From Lucinisca nassula (taxonomy: Eukaryota; Mollusca; Bivalvia; Lucinida; Lucinidae), in the NCBI GenBank assembly GCA_963580285.1, contig OY757011.1:167181406-167245405 (forward strand): a stretch of 64,000 nucleotides of DNA, given 5' to 3'. The notes beneath the pieces are model-generated. The model was not told the DNA's origin. It did no database searches and was given only the letters and a program-made list of their open reading frames with translations. Below, in pieces: positions 32,990-45,486 of the stretch (within the stretch, counting starts at the first letter, position 1; every line of letters starts with the position of its first letter). The position numbers and the translations under genes were made by a program.

Positions 32990-33255
32990 TCACGAAAACA
33001 CGCCTATATTATTTTGAGCTCCTTGAACCCCACTTTTATATAGTGAAACTGGGGTTTACAAGGGTAAACTTATTATTTCTTATTTCTGCTCTATAATATA
33101 GATTGTGGGTACTCGTTAGAGGCAATTCTAATGTGTACCTACAACCTATATTTTGAACAGAAATAAGAAAAATATCACTATTTTTCATCTGAAAATTTTA
33201 AATTTTTCGGCGGTAAAGTTTACAATGCTTTTGTATAGGCGTGTCTTCGTAATGG
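32990..33255 (+). mobile_element. PAL-C MITE
   Basis: ATCACGAAAACACGCCTATA to TATAGGCGTGTCTTCGTAATG; partially deleted core TTGTGGGTACTCGTTAGAGG/AATTCTAATGTGTACC. It lies 255 bp downstream of the UTP6-like exon donor. Confidence 0.7.
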
Positions 33256-33319
33256 CTAAGTTCTGTTTATTGCAGGTCAGCAATGTTTTTTAAAATAATT
33301 ATGTATGTCCTGCTACTTG

Positions 33320-34528
<1,209 letters not shown>

Positions 34529-34682
34529 TAATGATAATTTATTTATGGAATAAATATGGTTTATTTTGAGTGTTTTACATTTACATACTGCCAGCATTTT
34601 GCTCTGTGCTCCCAGTGCAGATATTTAACTTTGTTTCTAAACTGCATCATTTCAGTTTTGGCATTGAGCCTGACTAGCGTGG
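34529..34682 (+). repeat. ~150-bp duplicated block, copy 1
   Basis: Nearly identical to 42127-42282 (ATGATAATTTATTTATGGAA ... GAGCCTGACTAGCGTG). Flanks differ on both sides, so it is a dispersed repeat. Confidence 0.75.
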
Positions 34683-36250
34683 ATGTTATTATTCAATTAA
34701 ATTTACAATTTAATTTCCTTTATATATTGGATTAATAAAATTTGAGACTTGTGCCTGTGTGTGTGACATTATTATTTACAATTTGTTGGTGCTTCAATAC
34801 CATATTCATTACAAAAGTTGGACTTTATCAGTTTGTAAATGGCTTCTCAGTGTCGCACAACCATATGACTTGAAGACAATAGCTCAACTAAGGGCTGAGT
34901 TAGTTAAATTGGGATACAGGTTGCAACTTCGACTCTTAAGAGTGCTCTTACGCCGATATATGAACATGTTATTCACATGAAAAGTCAGTTTTGTGATGAC
35001 CAAAGAAACAATAATAGTGGGCTCGATGCCAGGGCACAAATGGAAATAAATGAACAGAGAACTCAAAAACTCTTCTATTAAATCAGAAACTATGTCTTCA
35101 AGGACTCAGGATATATATAATCAAGTACAGCTCCAGATAAGGCACTTTTATCCAAAAAGTCCTGATGTTTTTTTTTTTATTATTTCTGGGGGCATGGATT
35201 GTGGGTGCTTGTTGGAGGTGCCTCAGCGAGGTGCTTGTAGTGGGTGCCTGCGGCATGTGTTTTGCGCGGAGGTGGGAGGAATGACATTTGGATACCCGTT
35301 CTTATTTGGAGCTAGGAATTCAAGTGTTATCAGACAGTTCATCTGTGATGCAGAGAGTGCTGAACCATTCTCTGCTGTTACAGCTAACACTCAAGATGGG
35401 CCATGCAGATCACCGTCCAGATATATCTGTATCTATTACTCATTTCTGTCAGGCTTTTGGGGTCTATATAAGGGGTTTTGTGTGAGAAGTACCCTCAGCA
35501 TCAACCTGAACTGGACTTGTATGATATGTAGGAAATCTTTATGAGCTTTATGGAGATGTTTTCTTGTTGTATCATGTTCAGTTCTCGGTGAAATTAAAAT
35601 AGATCAGTCTATGAGGCATAACGACCTCTTTCAGCATTTGATTGGTAGTGCTAATGGGGTCAGTTCACATTCTCGCATGTGCCCGATTTTTTTCTCTAAA
35701 CTCGTGTATATAATATGAGACAGAGCTATTATAAATAGCCTTTTCGCTTCAATGCACGTTTTGCTACTAAATTAATTTCATTTGTTGGGCATACCTTGGA
35801 GAACACACTGGTGATTGAACAATTGCTTACATTATGATAAATTGGAAGCTCAAATTGACCAATTTTCATGGGCGATTCTGATTATGTGTTACAGCATGCA
35901 TATCTGGAAATTTATATTAGTATGTACATCAGGGTACCCTTTTGAGGTCGGTTACAATCAAGTCTCCGGTCAGCACATATGAGAACAAAATCGCTTCAAA
36001 TGATTTTTAAAAAAAATTCTAAAAATGAAAAATCGGATAAAAATACATCAGGTTATCCTATTTTTGGAGTTTAATGTGCAAAAATTGATTTTGCCAGTTT
36101 AACGCAATTTGTTCTTTTCTCGGGCGGCAGACAGGAAATGCAATATTGGCGATTTTTGTGTTTTTACTACAATCAGATCTAAATATTTTAGCACTATGGT
36201 ACTAGATTGTTAGATTGCTCATAATAATATTGGGTTCATACAATATTCTA
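34683..36250. other. No gene; one decayed PAL-C palindrome
   Basis: Around 35195-35260, GGATTGTGGGTGCTTGTTGG...CTTGTAGTGGGTGCC is a degraded PAL-C core and accounts for part of a 164-codon open frame (35050-35544), which shows no domain. Rest unassigned. Confidence 0.4.
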
Positions 36251-36262
36251 TCTGTTTGATAA

Positions 36263-36580
36263 GCCGGCCTCAGTAGCTAAGTCGGATGCGCGTCTGACTG
36301 GTGATCAGGAGGACGCGAGTTCAATACCTCACTGGGTCGGCAACATTCTTTCATGAAGATTGATCATGAAATCTTTTCTATGGTCATTCTCTCTCTTCCA
36401 CTCATTCAAGAAGTGCAGTTATTTTTTTAGTTTCTGGCGAGAGAATGTGCACTGTAATGGTTAACTGCTTAGGTATAAGCCTGCCCAGGAAATGCGTGGA
36501 CAGGTAGACTGACCAGCTTTAATATGACCTAAATAGTGTTCACTGGGCCGTTAAACTCCAATACAAGCCAACAAACAAAA
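36263..36580 (+). mobile_element. tRNA-derived SINE sharing the S1 central domain
   Basis: Head has an A box TAGCTAAGTCGGA and a weak B box GAGTTCAATAC. The middle contains TGGTTAACTGCTTAGG and TAAGCCTGCCCAGGAAATGC, matching the S1 central block. The tail is GGGCCGTTAAACTCCAATAC plus CAAA. Flanked by TCTSTTTGATAA (36251-36262, 36581-36592; one mismatch). Confidence 0.75.
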
Positions 36581-36679
36581 TCTCTTTGATAACTCCCTCA
36601 CTATAGATATACCAGATTGTTGAGCTGGGCATTGAACATGTGCCATATTTTTTCTGATGTTCAACATAGCATAGCACCC

Positions 36680-37830
36680 TTTGTGTGTCTAGAACGTCTG
36701 GGAATGATTCTCGACAGTATGATTATGCAGGTCTGCTTACCTTCAGATAAGGTGCATAGGATCATTGAAATTAGTGAGACCTATTGAGACAATCTTCTTG
36801 CTGCTTCAGCTTTTAGGTCACTTAAATTTTTCCTCCAGTGATCTTTAAAGGGAGGTCAGTCTTAGTCAAGATTTGTTGCATAGAATCACACCGAATCGGC
36901 ATTGTAAAAAATAATTTCGCAAATGTGGCAAAATCCTTAAAGAATGGTATGGTCTGTCCATATTTTGTTATTCAGCTGTATCTTTGGCGGTTTTGCAGCA
37001 GTATTCGGTTCACAGTGTCTTATTCAAAATGGCCAGAACAACTTCTTCCAGTATCTGACGGTGATCTGTCGGTGGCCGTTCGCGAGTTTTATTCTATAGG
37101 TGCTGCTGCCGTCATCTGAGGGAAATGCTGGGCCAAAAAACGTATCCAGTTGATTTGTGACAATTCAGTTGTGTTTATAATACGGAAAGGACGGGCAAGA
37201 CAATTTGTATGGTTGCTCCTCAAGCTGATCTACACCCATAAATAAGCCCAAACTCAGAGAAGCTATCATGGGACTAGATAATCTAAACGTTACAATGACG
37301 TCTTTATGACAATGAAAAAAGTGCTGTTCATTGAAAAGAACATATGAATCATCTCTATGGGCCCGTTACAATGACGTCTTTATGACAATGAAAAAGTGCT
37401 GTTCATTGAAAAGAACATATGAATCATCTCTATGGGCCTTCAAGATGTTTCTGTCAAAGATCAGAAGTTTCAGCAAAGACCTTTCTTCTGTTTATTGTCC
37501 ATGGTTTAAGAATTTGTGGCTCAAACATTCTACAATTAAGATGGATATATGTATTTCTGGCGTACATTTCATGTATCTAATGGCATATATACCATGGCTA
37601 TTACATACATACTTCAAAGTGGCAGTTCCTGTGTTTGTATTTATATCCTACTGACTTCAAGGACAGACCAAACATCCCAGACATCCAATTACTGGGGCTA
37701 TTCTGAGATAGATATGTGTACTTCTAAAATCGGAATATACTGACTGTATGTGGTACCGCTTCTTTGGATTCTAAGATGTTGGGAATTTACCACTGAGCAG
37801 AAATCCTTTGATCCTCACAGTACTTTGTGT
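36680..37830 (+). pseudogene. Decayed DIRS-like retroelement (RT/RNase H and tyrosine recombinase remnants)
   Basis: Three pieces in different frames. 36680-36781: FVCLERLGMILDSMIMQVCL then PSDKVHRI, the end-of-RT signature of DIRS/Ngaro elements (LGxxIdSxxMxxxLPxxK). About 37020-37240: an RNase H-like stretch with EFYSIGAAAVI, an in-frame stop where a Trp is usual, GKCWAKKRIQLICDNSVV and IRKGRARQ. About 37661-37800: HPIT, then FFGF, stop, DVGNL, resembling the tyrosine-recombinase N-terminal region and RVGE block. Stops and frameshifts make it nonfunctional. The RT catalytic core upstream is absent. Confidence 0.6.
37288..37438 (+). repeat. 76-bp tandem duplication
   Basis: CGTTACAATGACGTCTTTAT ... 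CATCTCTATGGGCC is present twice inside the DIRS remnant; a local duplication after decay. Confidence 0.85.
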
Positions 37831-37917
37831 CTGAGTGACGTTAACTTTTTCTGATGTTCGTGCTGCTTATTTCTAAAGTCATCCAAAACAGATCCATTCA
37901 GACAAGGAATAATCTTT

Positions 37918-38123
37918 TTAACCCTAGTCCTGCTGAATATTTAAATAAGCCACACCCACTACTGATTATCAACCAATCAGATTATGTAATGCCCATTATT
38001 GCAACTAATTTGTGAATAGGATGACAAACAATGAGGGTCCTGATCGGATGGCTTCTGACACTGATCTGGATCTGCATTGTTTGAAAGATAAGACATATCC
38101 GGGCTCAGCAGGAAGAGGGTTGA
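37918..38123 (-). mobile_element. TTAA-A MITE
   Basis: TTAACCCTAGTCCTGCTGAA to GCTCAGCAGGAAGAGGGTTGA; core partly deleted. Confidence 0.7.
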
Positions 38124-38423
38124 GCTAGAGACCAGTTTGGATTTATGTCCTTACACTTTCTTAAAAACTACACTCAATGCACTTACAGATTTGTGTTGAG
38201 GAACTTACCATAGAAACCATTATTCTTAACGGAGTTGGGTGATCCTCTAATTAGAACTTTTAAAAGAGTTACTTTAAATAACAGGACCAGACATTACCAA
38301 TTGTTCTGGTCATTCATTTCCAATTGGTGCTGCAAGCTTGGCCTGAACAGCACGCTTAGATCATTTATTAAAAACAGTGGCGAGATGGTCACCAGACGTT
38401 ACAGACTGTATATTCAAGTGTAT

Positions 38424-38728
38424 CGGCCCCAGCCCATCGGGGCTTGAAGAAATATATGGGCTGCATGATGCTTCCACACAGAGCTGAAACCGACCCGCAC
38501 ACGAGTACTGGTAAACCGCTAAAGAGGTTCTAAGCCTGTCTAGGCAAAGCGGTGCGAGTCGGCCCGTCCATGCTTATAAACCCTATTGGTTTCATCAGGC
38601 GGCAGGGCTTGAGATGTCATTTCATCTCAATGTCGGGTAAAAGTCCCACAAAATTGGAAGCAACGTCTCCAAAATGACCTTTAGTGTTGACGGGGACGTT
38701 AAACCTCAAATCAAACAAACAAAACAAA
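38424..38728 (+). mobile_element. S1 SINE-like copy, full length
   Basis: CCCAGCCCATCGGGGCTTG start, TACTGGTAAACCGCTAAAG, GACGGGGACGTTAAACCTC plus CAAA tail. Confidence 0.8.
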
Positions 38729-38768
38729 GCATCAAGACGTGTGATTAAACATGCACAAACAGCTTTGT

Positions 38769-38960
38769 TTAATGCTTGTCCTGCTGAATAAATTCATTTT
38801 GCCACGCCAATTGCTATCAAATCACTAGATTTTATGCATTTGTTCAAGTCATTAATTGTCTAGGAAACAATGTAGGTCCTGATGAGTTCTGCCATCTGAT
38901 CTGGATCTGCAATGTTTGCAAAAGTATGGGTTTTAAATGATTGCAGGACATGCTAGTTAA
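38769..38960 (-). mobile_element. TTAA-A MITE, diverged
   Basis: TTAATGCTTGTCCTGCTGAA; core largely lost; right end TTGCAGGACATGCTAGTTAA. Confidence 0.55.
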
Positions 38961-39564
38961 GAGCTGTGGCCCTGCAATTTGACCTTTACTCAAGCTGAAT
39001 GCAATGCAGGTATTTTATTTGTAATCATCAGTTTCAATTTTAAGCCTAGGTGGTCTTGTCAGATATATCAGTGCAATTTATTGCAATAATGACAACAGAC
39101 ATGTGCTTTCTAAATTGCCTTATCAACACAATTACCCTGAGCTAACATTTGTTTTACTTGATATGTATTTATTGTTCTAATTACATTCTGCCTAAATCTG
39201 CTATGACATTTAACAACAGTGTTGAAATATTAGCACACTTCTACCAATTTCTGACAATATTTCCCTCAAATTGAGGAGCTTTGATCTAACTAGCTTGAAA
39301 GATAACAATTTCTATGAAAACAAACAGATCCCAGTAGAAGACTGTAAATCAGATAATATGACAGATAAGGAGATAAAATTCTAGAAAAAGCAGAGTATAA
39401 TTAGTTTTCCAGATTGTAGCAGAGTTGAACATTATTTAGTTTCCATTGACCAGCCTGGAGTATAAATAAGAAAAATATCATGGATTTTCATCAGAAAAGT
39501 AGCCATTTTGGAGATGTGAAAAAAATGCACTATGTTTCACGGCTGCGTTATCGTAATGGTTATG

Positions 39565-39771
39565 GTTTTACGGCCCTTCCAAGATCCTTTCACTTATTCA
39601 GTTGAGCCAAGCGATAATCAGAGGTTGGCAAAAACCTGAGTACCCGGAGAAAAACCACCTGATCTTCCGTTGCAGAACTTAGCGTCCCACACGTGACCCC
39701 AGCCAGGCTCGAACCCAGAGCGGTGGGAAACCTAATGATTAAGAGTCAGCGCTCTAGATCACGAAAGCCCG
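39565..39771 (-). mobile_element. S2 SINE (old, shared by both duplication copies)
   Basis: GTTTTACGGCCCTTCC to CACGAAAGCCC; B-box complement GGCTCGAACC. The counterpart at 43173-43318 has lost internal and 5' parts. An S1 5' fragment on the minus strand follows (39779-39867). Confidence 0.75.
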
Positions 39772-39867
39772 TAACTGTGCAGGCTTACTCATGTGTTGTC
39801 AGTTTCAGCTCTATGTGGAAGCACCATTCAGCTCAATATATTTCTCCAAGCCACGATAGGCGGGCGA

Positions 39868-40101
39868 TTTTTTTTTTTTTTTGGTTTGGGTTTTACGGCC
39901 CTTTCAAGATTATTTCACTCATATCGAGCCGATCGTTAATCAGAGGTGGGCGAAAACCGGAGTACCCGGAAAAAAACCACCTGACCTTCCATTGCAGAAC
40001 TTGGCGTCTCACACGTGGCCCGAGCGAGGCTCGAACCTACGGCGGTGAGAGACCTAATGACTAAGAGTCAGCGCTCTTATCCACTAGGCCACGGAGGCCC
40101 G
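39868..40101 (-). mobile_element. S2 SINE (young, copy-specific)
   Basis: Poly(T) at the low-coordinate end, GTTTTACGGCCCTTTC, intact A and B boxes. Absent from the second duplication copy, where GCGGGCGAG runs directly into the downstream sequence. Confidence 0.85.
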
Positions 40102-40806
40102 ACCTTTTTGGTTATATATTGTGTATGATAACTGAACAGTCGATTCTATGCTAGTTGAAATCTTACCATGTCTTTTTGTGAGCATATTTACGTAAAGTCG
40201 GAGCCGATGCATAAAGTCGACATATTTTGATGGGGCAAAAAATAGACCTTTCCTAATATGACCCTTTATAAAAATTCAGGTTGAAAAAAATAAATCTGGA
40301 ATAAGGAAAAAGGAACAAGGAAAAAGGAATAAGGAAACAACTTATCACTTGTTGCAAACAGTGCAGTCCCGTATCAAATACTGCAGAACAAGACGCCTGA
40401 TCAGGGCCTTCACGGTTTGCTTAAAGTTCAACCATTTTTTATCAATGATTAAATTCTAATCAGCCTGGTACCCCTTAACTCTTAAATGCACCCCTTCTGT
40501 ATGTGGGATGGGAGCTCCCATTCTGTACAAAATGGGAAAAAATATTTATATTTCTTTTTTTTTCTTTTATTTATTTGTGATTTTTCCTCATTACTAAAAC
40601 CTCTTAGTTACTTATAAACATTCTTACTTTACCTTATTGACTTACCTACCTACTGTTGAATCAACGTTGAAACAACGTTGTTTCAACGTTGAATCAAAGT
40701 TGAGTCAATGTTGTGTGCCTGCAAGATAACTTGCTTCCTTACCTCACCCACTCACTTGCTGGCTCGCGTGCTCACACACTCACTCACTTGACACCCACTC
40801 AAACCT

Positions 40807-41107
40807 TAAGCCCCCGCCCATAGGGGCTAGAAGAAATATATGGGCTGCATCATGGATGCTACCAGGCCGAGCTGAATCCGGCCCGCACACTAGTAAGTGG
40901 TAAACCGCTTAGAGGATCTAAGCCTGTCCAGGAACCGCGGTGCGAGGCGGACCGTCCATGCTAATAAACCCTATTGGTTTCATTGGGCGACAGGGCTTGA
41001 GATGACATTTCATCTCAATGTCGGGTACAAGTCCCAAAAAATTGGAAGCAACGTCTCCAAAATGACCTTTACGGTGTTGACTGGGATGTTAAATCAAACA
41101 AACAAAT
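40807..41107 (+). mobile_element. S1 SINE-like copy with TSD and an empty site in the window
   Basis: CACTCAAACCT at 40796-40806 and 41108-41118. The duplicated segment near 45250 has a single CACTCAAACCT with no SINE, proving the insertion boundaries. Confidence 0.93.
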
Positions 41108-41611
41108 CACTCAAACCTATTTCTTTTATTTTCCTCTGTATAGTTAAAAGCCATCTCTATTGTCCTTAGCTTTAGCAACTTCTTTTGCAGAGTGTTTCCA
41201 GATTTTTGCCAGCTCTGGTAATAAAATACCCATTCTGACAGTCCAAAGCAGAGTTAGAGATTAAAGTCTGATAACAAAATAGAGAAAATTAAAAAAAAGG
41301 CTGTATTTTGTAGGAGTGTAGCAGACTGTTTAACATTTTTGTGATCATTTAGAGGCTGATGATGGTTATTTTTTTTTACCTATTTACCTTACTCCTTGGG
41401 GAACCACTCAGCTGTGAACACAATTCACATCTGACTAGTTTTTGGGGAAACAGTTACTTTCTTATTGAAATTAACCTGTTTTCTCCCCAAGTCGCCAGTA
41501 ATTTACAATGATATTTGCATTCTTCATCCTTGGTCAAACATTGCTGATGACCGTATAGTAATAAGCATGGCACTATACTATCAGAAATACTGCTTGTCTG
41601 AATTACACTCC

Positions 41612-41838
41612 GCGCGCCATGGGGAACTGCGACATCTCTGCCGTCGGGCAGAACTGCTCAGCGCTCCATGCGGAACTGCGACATCTCTGCTGCTCCACGC
41701 GCCATGTGGAATTGCGACATCTCTGCCGTCGGGCAGAACTGCTCCTCGCGCCATGCGGAACTGCCACATCTCTGCTGCTCCACGCGCCATGTGGAATTGC
41801 GACATCTCTGCCGTCGGGCAGAACTGCGAATGCGACAG
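41612..41838 (+). repeat. 85-bp GC-rich minisatellite
   Basis: About 2.6 units; CTGCCGTCGGGCAG recurs at exactly 85-bp spacing and each unit holds two GCCATGYGGAAYTGCGACAT subunits. Being stop-free it produces overlapping open frames on both strands (to 179 codons); I do not treat these as genes. Confidence 0.85.
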
Positions 41839-42126
41839 CGTGCATCTAAGCAGGATAGTGTATTGCTCATGTTGTGCAGCATTGATTTTCCTAGTCAGCA
41901 GTTTTGTCCAGGTTCATCAAATACTAGCTTCTTTCGCCAGGTTTAGACCATCCTTCGTCCAAGCGATCTGCGCGCCATGCAGGTTCCGGCTTGGTCCCGC
42001 GTGATAAGCTAGTATATTTGTTGCACTGGGCTGGTTCTCCTGATGCCAAATATATTTATTATATGTATATAAATAAAGATGTAGTATTACGTGGACTTGC
42101 TCGTTTTCATTATAGTAGCTCAAAAT

Positions 42127-42282
42127 AAATGATAATTTATTTAAGGAATAAATATGGTTTATTTTGAGTGTTTTACATTTACATACTGTCAGCATTTTGC
42201 TCTGTGCTGCCAGTGCAGATATTTAACTTTGTTTCTAAACTGCATCATTTCAGTTTTGGCATTGAGCCTGACTAGCGTGAGG
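42127..42282 (+). repeat. ~150-bp duplicated block, copy 2
   Basis: Second copy of 34529-34682, with a few substitutions. Confidence 0.75.
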
Positions 42283-42384
42283 TCGCTGTATGGTTGCCAT
42301 AGCAGAGCAGTAAGGTCTCCTACAACGCTACAGGAGCTGGGTAGGGGTGCACAGAGGTCTCCTACAACGCCTTATAAGCTCCGC

Positions 42385-42617
42385 TTGTATAATTGACTGA
42401 TTGATTTCAGGTTTAATGTCCCCGTCAACACTGTATAGGTCATTTTGGAGATGTTGCTTCGAATTTTGTGGGACTTTTACCCGCCATTGAGATGAATTGA
42501 CATCTCAAGCCCTGTCGCCCAATGAAACCAATAGAGTTTATAAGCATGGACGGTCTGTCTCGCACCTCTTTGCCTGGGCAGGCTTAGATCCTCTAAGCAG
42601 TTTACCAGTACACTCCA
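42385..42617 (-). mobile_element. S1 SINE-like, 5'-truncated
   Basis: TTTCAGGTTTAATGTCCCCG tail at the low-coordinate end, extends to GCAGTTTACCAGTAC and stops. Confidence 0.75.
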
Positions 42618-42889
42618 GCAAAAATGTGACCAAAGTTTCCTCAATCTGAGTGGCTTTGATCTTTCTAGCTCCAACAATTAAAACAAACAGATCCTAGCAA
42701 AAGACTATAAATCAGATAATATGTCAGACTATCTGATTAAATTCTAGAAAAAGGTACACTGGTTGTAGGAAGGAGATAAAATTCTAGAAAAAGCAGAGTA
42801 TAATTAGTTTTCCAGATTGTAGCAGAGTTGAACATTATTTAGTTTCCATTGACCAGCCTGCTCAATTGTTTTTTGTTTTCATCAGTAGA

Positions 42890-43170
42890 ACAAGTCTGTG
42901 AAATGAACGCCCCCCCCCCCCCCTAAACCCCACTTTATATAGAGAAAACTGGGGTTTACAGGTGTATACATGATTTTCCTTATTTCTGCTCCAAGACATA
43001 GTTTGTGGGTACTCGTTAGAACCGCCTCAATGAGGCGGTTCTAACGAGCACCCGCAACCTAAGCTTGGAGTATAAATAAGAAAAATATCATGGATTTTCA
43101 TCAGAAAAGTAGCCATTTTGGTGATGTGAAAAAAATGCACTATATGTCACGGGTGTGTTATCGTAATGGT
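42890..43170 (+). mobile_element. PAL-C MITE, variant ends
   Basis: AACAAGTCTGTGAAATGAAC start, C14 run, ACTGGGGTTTACAGG, perfect palindrome CTCGTTAGAACCGCCTCA/TGAGGCGGTTCTAACGAG, and GTGTGTTATCGTAATGG end. Confidence 0.7.
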
Positions 43171-43172
43171 TG

Positions 43173-43318
43173 TGGTTTTACGGCCCTTCCAAGATTATTT
43201 CACTTATTCAGTTGAGCCAAGCGATAATCAGAGGTTGGCAAAAACCGGAGTGCCCGGAGAAAAACCACGCAGAACTTAGCGTCTCACACGTGACCCCAGC
43301 CAGGCTTGAACCCACAGC
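43173..43318 (-). mobile_element. S2 SINE, deleted counterpart
   Basis: Matches 39565-39771 but lacks CTGATCTTCCGTTG and the tRNA-like head. An S1 5' fragment (43321-43410) follows, as in copy 1. Confidence 0.7.
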
Positions 43319-43456
43319 GGCTTACTCATGTGTCGTCAGTTTCGGCTCTACGTGGAAGCACCATTCAGCTCAATATATTTCTGCAAGCCACGATAGGCGG
43401 GCGAGTTTTGGATTGATATTGTGTATGATAACTGAATAGTCGATTCTATGCTAGTT

Positions 43457-44610
43457 ATGCCCCCAACTTTAAAAAAGTTGGGGGGCATATTGCTTCTGGC
43501 TTGTCCGTCCGTTCGTCCGTTCGTCCGTTAGTCCGTTAGTCCGTTCGTACGTCACGCTTTCTTGTGCATAGCATATCTTTAGAACCGTGTATGCTAGTGT
43601 TTTGAAATTTCATATATGGGTTCCTCATGAAAAAATAGTTGACCCGTATTTTTTTTCTTGTCCAAATTATCTCCCCTTCTTGAATTATTTCCCCTTTAAT
43701 TAAATAACATAGAATTCTCGTTAGCAAGATATCTCAAAAAGTATTTGAGCTACAGCCTTGATATTTGGTATAGTGATTGGGACTAAGGAGGAGATTACCT
43801 GATTAAATTTTCAACCAATTCTATAAAATTTTGTTAGAGTTATGGCCCTTTGTAATTTTTTGCCACTCAATTGTGTTGCTTTCTGGTGCATAGCATATCT
43901 TTAGAACCGTGTATGCTAGTGTTTTGAAATTTCATATATGGGTTCCTCATGAAAAAATAGTTGACCCGTATTTTTTTTCTTGTCCAAATTATCTCCCCTT
44001 CTTGAATTATTTCCCCTTTAATTAAATAACATAGAATTCTCGTTAGCAAGATATCTCAAAAAGTATTTGAGCTACAGCCTTGATATTTGGTATAGTGATT
44101 GGGACTAAGGAGGAGACTACCTGATTAAATTTTCAACCAATTCGATAAAATTTTGTTAGAGTTATGGCCCTTTGTAATTTTTTGCTACTCAATTGTGTTG
44201 CTTTCTGGTGCATAGCATATCTTCAGAACCGTGTATGCTAGTGTTTTGAAATTTCATATATGAGTTCCTCATGAAAAAATAGTTGACCCGTATTTTTTTT
44301 CTTGTCCAAATTATCTCCCCTTCTTGAATTATTTCCCCTTTAATTAAAAAACATAGAATTCTCGTTAAGAGTTTCATTGATGATACTTGGTACATGCTTG
44401 GAACTAGGCCAAGCTAGGAGTGAAATTTTTATGCAGGCATCCATGTTTGACCTTGACCTAGATTTCATGGTTTGGTGACTGTGGAGGCGCGACATAGCCT
44501 TCGGGGGAATTCTTGTTGTATGTTTTTGAGTCTTTAACAATATTTGTTGAATATTTTGCCATCTAAGGACAAGCAAAGGTTGGGGGCATTGTGTTTTACA
44601 AACACCATTT
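43457..44610 (+). mobile_element. HHE, long copy with an empty site (ATGCCCC type)
   Basis: Starts ATGCCCCCAACTTT/AAAGTTGGGGGGCAT hairpin, then a CCGTCCGTTCGTCCG run; ends GGTTGGGGGCAT, hairpin GTGTTTTACAAACAC, CATTT. CTAGTT lies on both sides (43451-43456, 44611-44616); the empty site at 40151-40156 has CTAGTT once. Internal 322-bp repeats. Confidence 0.8.
43553..44367 (+). repeat. 322-bp tandem repeat, about 2.5 units
   Basis: TTGTGCATAGCATATCTT ... GTTATGGCCCTTTG at exact 322-bp offset (43721 versus 44043). Units 1 and 2 are almost identical, so the expansion is recent. Confidence 0.9.
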
Positions 44611-45486
44611 CTAGTTGAAATCTTACCAAGTCTTTTTGTGGGCATATTTACGTAAAGTCAGAGCCGAAGCGTAAAGTCGACATATTTTGATGGGGCCAAA
44701 AATAGACCTTTCCTGATATGACCCTTTATAAAAATTCAGGTTGAAAAAATAAATCTGGAATAAGGACAAAGGAATAAGGAAAAAGAATAAGGAAACAACT
44801 TATCACTCGTTGCAAACAGTGCAGACCCATATCAGATACTGCAGAACAAGACGTCTGAGCAGGGCCTTCACTGTTTGCTTGAAAGTTCAACCAAATTTTA
44901 ACAATGATTAAATTCTAATCAGCCTGGTACCCCTTAACTCTTAAATGCACCCTTCTGAATGCGGGATGGGACATCCTATTCTGTACAAAATGGGGAAAAA
45001 ATATTTATTTATTTATTTATTTTTTCTTTTATTTATTTGTGATTTTTCCTCATTACTAAAACCTCTTAGTTACTTATAAACATTCTTACTTTACCTTATT
45101 TACTGACCTACCTGCTATTGAATCAACGTTGAAACAACGTTTTAACGTTGAATGAAAGTTGAGTCAGTGTTGTGTGCCTGCAAGATCACTTGCTTACTTA
45201 CCTACTCACTTGCTTGCTCGCGTGCTCACACACTCACTCACTCACTCACCCACTCAAACCTGTTTCTTTTATTTTCCTCTGTATAGTTAAAAGCCATCTG
45301 TATTGTCCTTAGCTTTAGCAACTTCTTGTGAGTGTTTCCAGATTTTTGCCAGCTCTGGTAATAAAATACCCATTCTGACAGTCAAAAGGAGAAAGATGGT
45401 TTAGTTTAGAGATTAAAGTCAGATAACAAAACAGAGAAAATTCACAAAAAGTCTGTATTTTGTAAGAGTGAGTACTCATTTGCGGT

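Larger units (their letters stand above)
39240..41314 (+). repeat. Segmental duplication, copy 1
   Basis: Aligns in order with 42605-45467: GAGATAAAATTCTAGAAAAA, TTGACCAGCCTG, an old S2, GTGTATGATAACTGAA, AAATCTTACC, the CAACGTTGAAACAACGTT block and CTCTGGTAATAAAATACCCA. Private to this copy: the S2 at 39868-40101 and the S1 at 40807-41107, plus a deletion removing the left half of a PAL-C element. Confidence 0.85.
42605..45467 (+). repeat. Segmental duplication, copy 2
   Basis: Counterpart of 39240-41314. Private to this copy: the 1154-bp HHE at 43457-44610. It retains the complete PAL-C element missing its left half in copy 1. Confidence 0.85.

Noticed and set aside
35050..35544. 164-codon open frame
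   Set aside because: Covers a degraded PAL-C palindrome; no recognisable motif or splice context.
41465..42004. Open frame of 179 codons and several overlapping frames on both strands
   Set aside because: They arise from the stop-free 85-bp minisatellite; no domain, and both strands are equally open.
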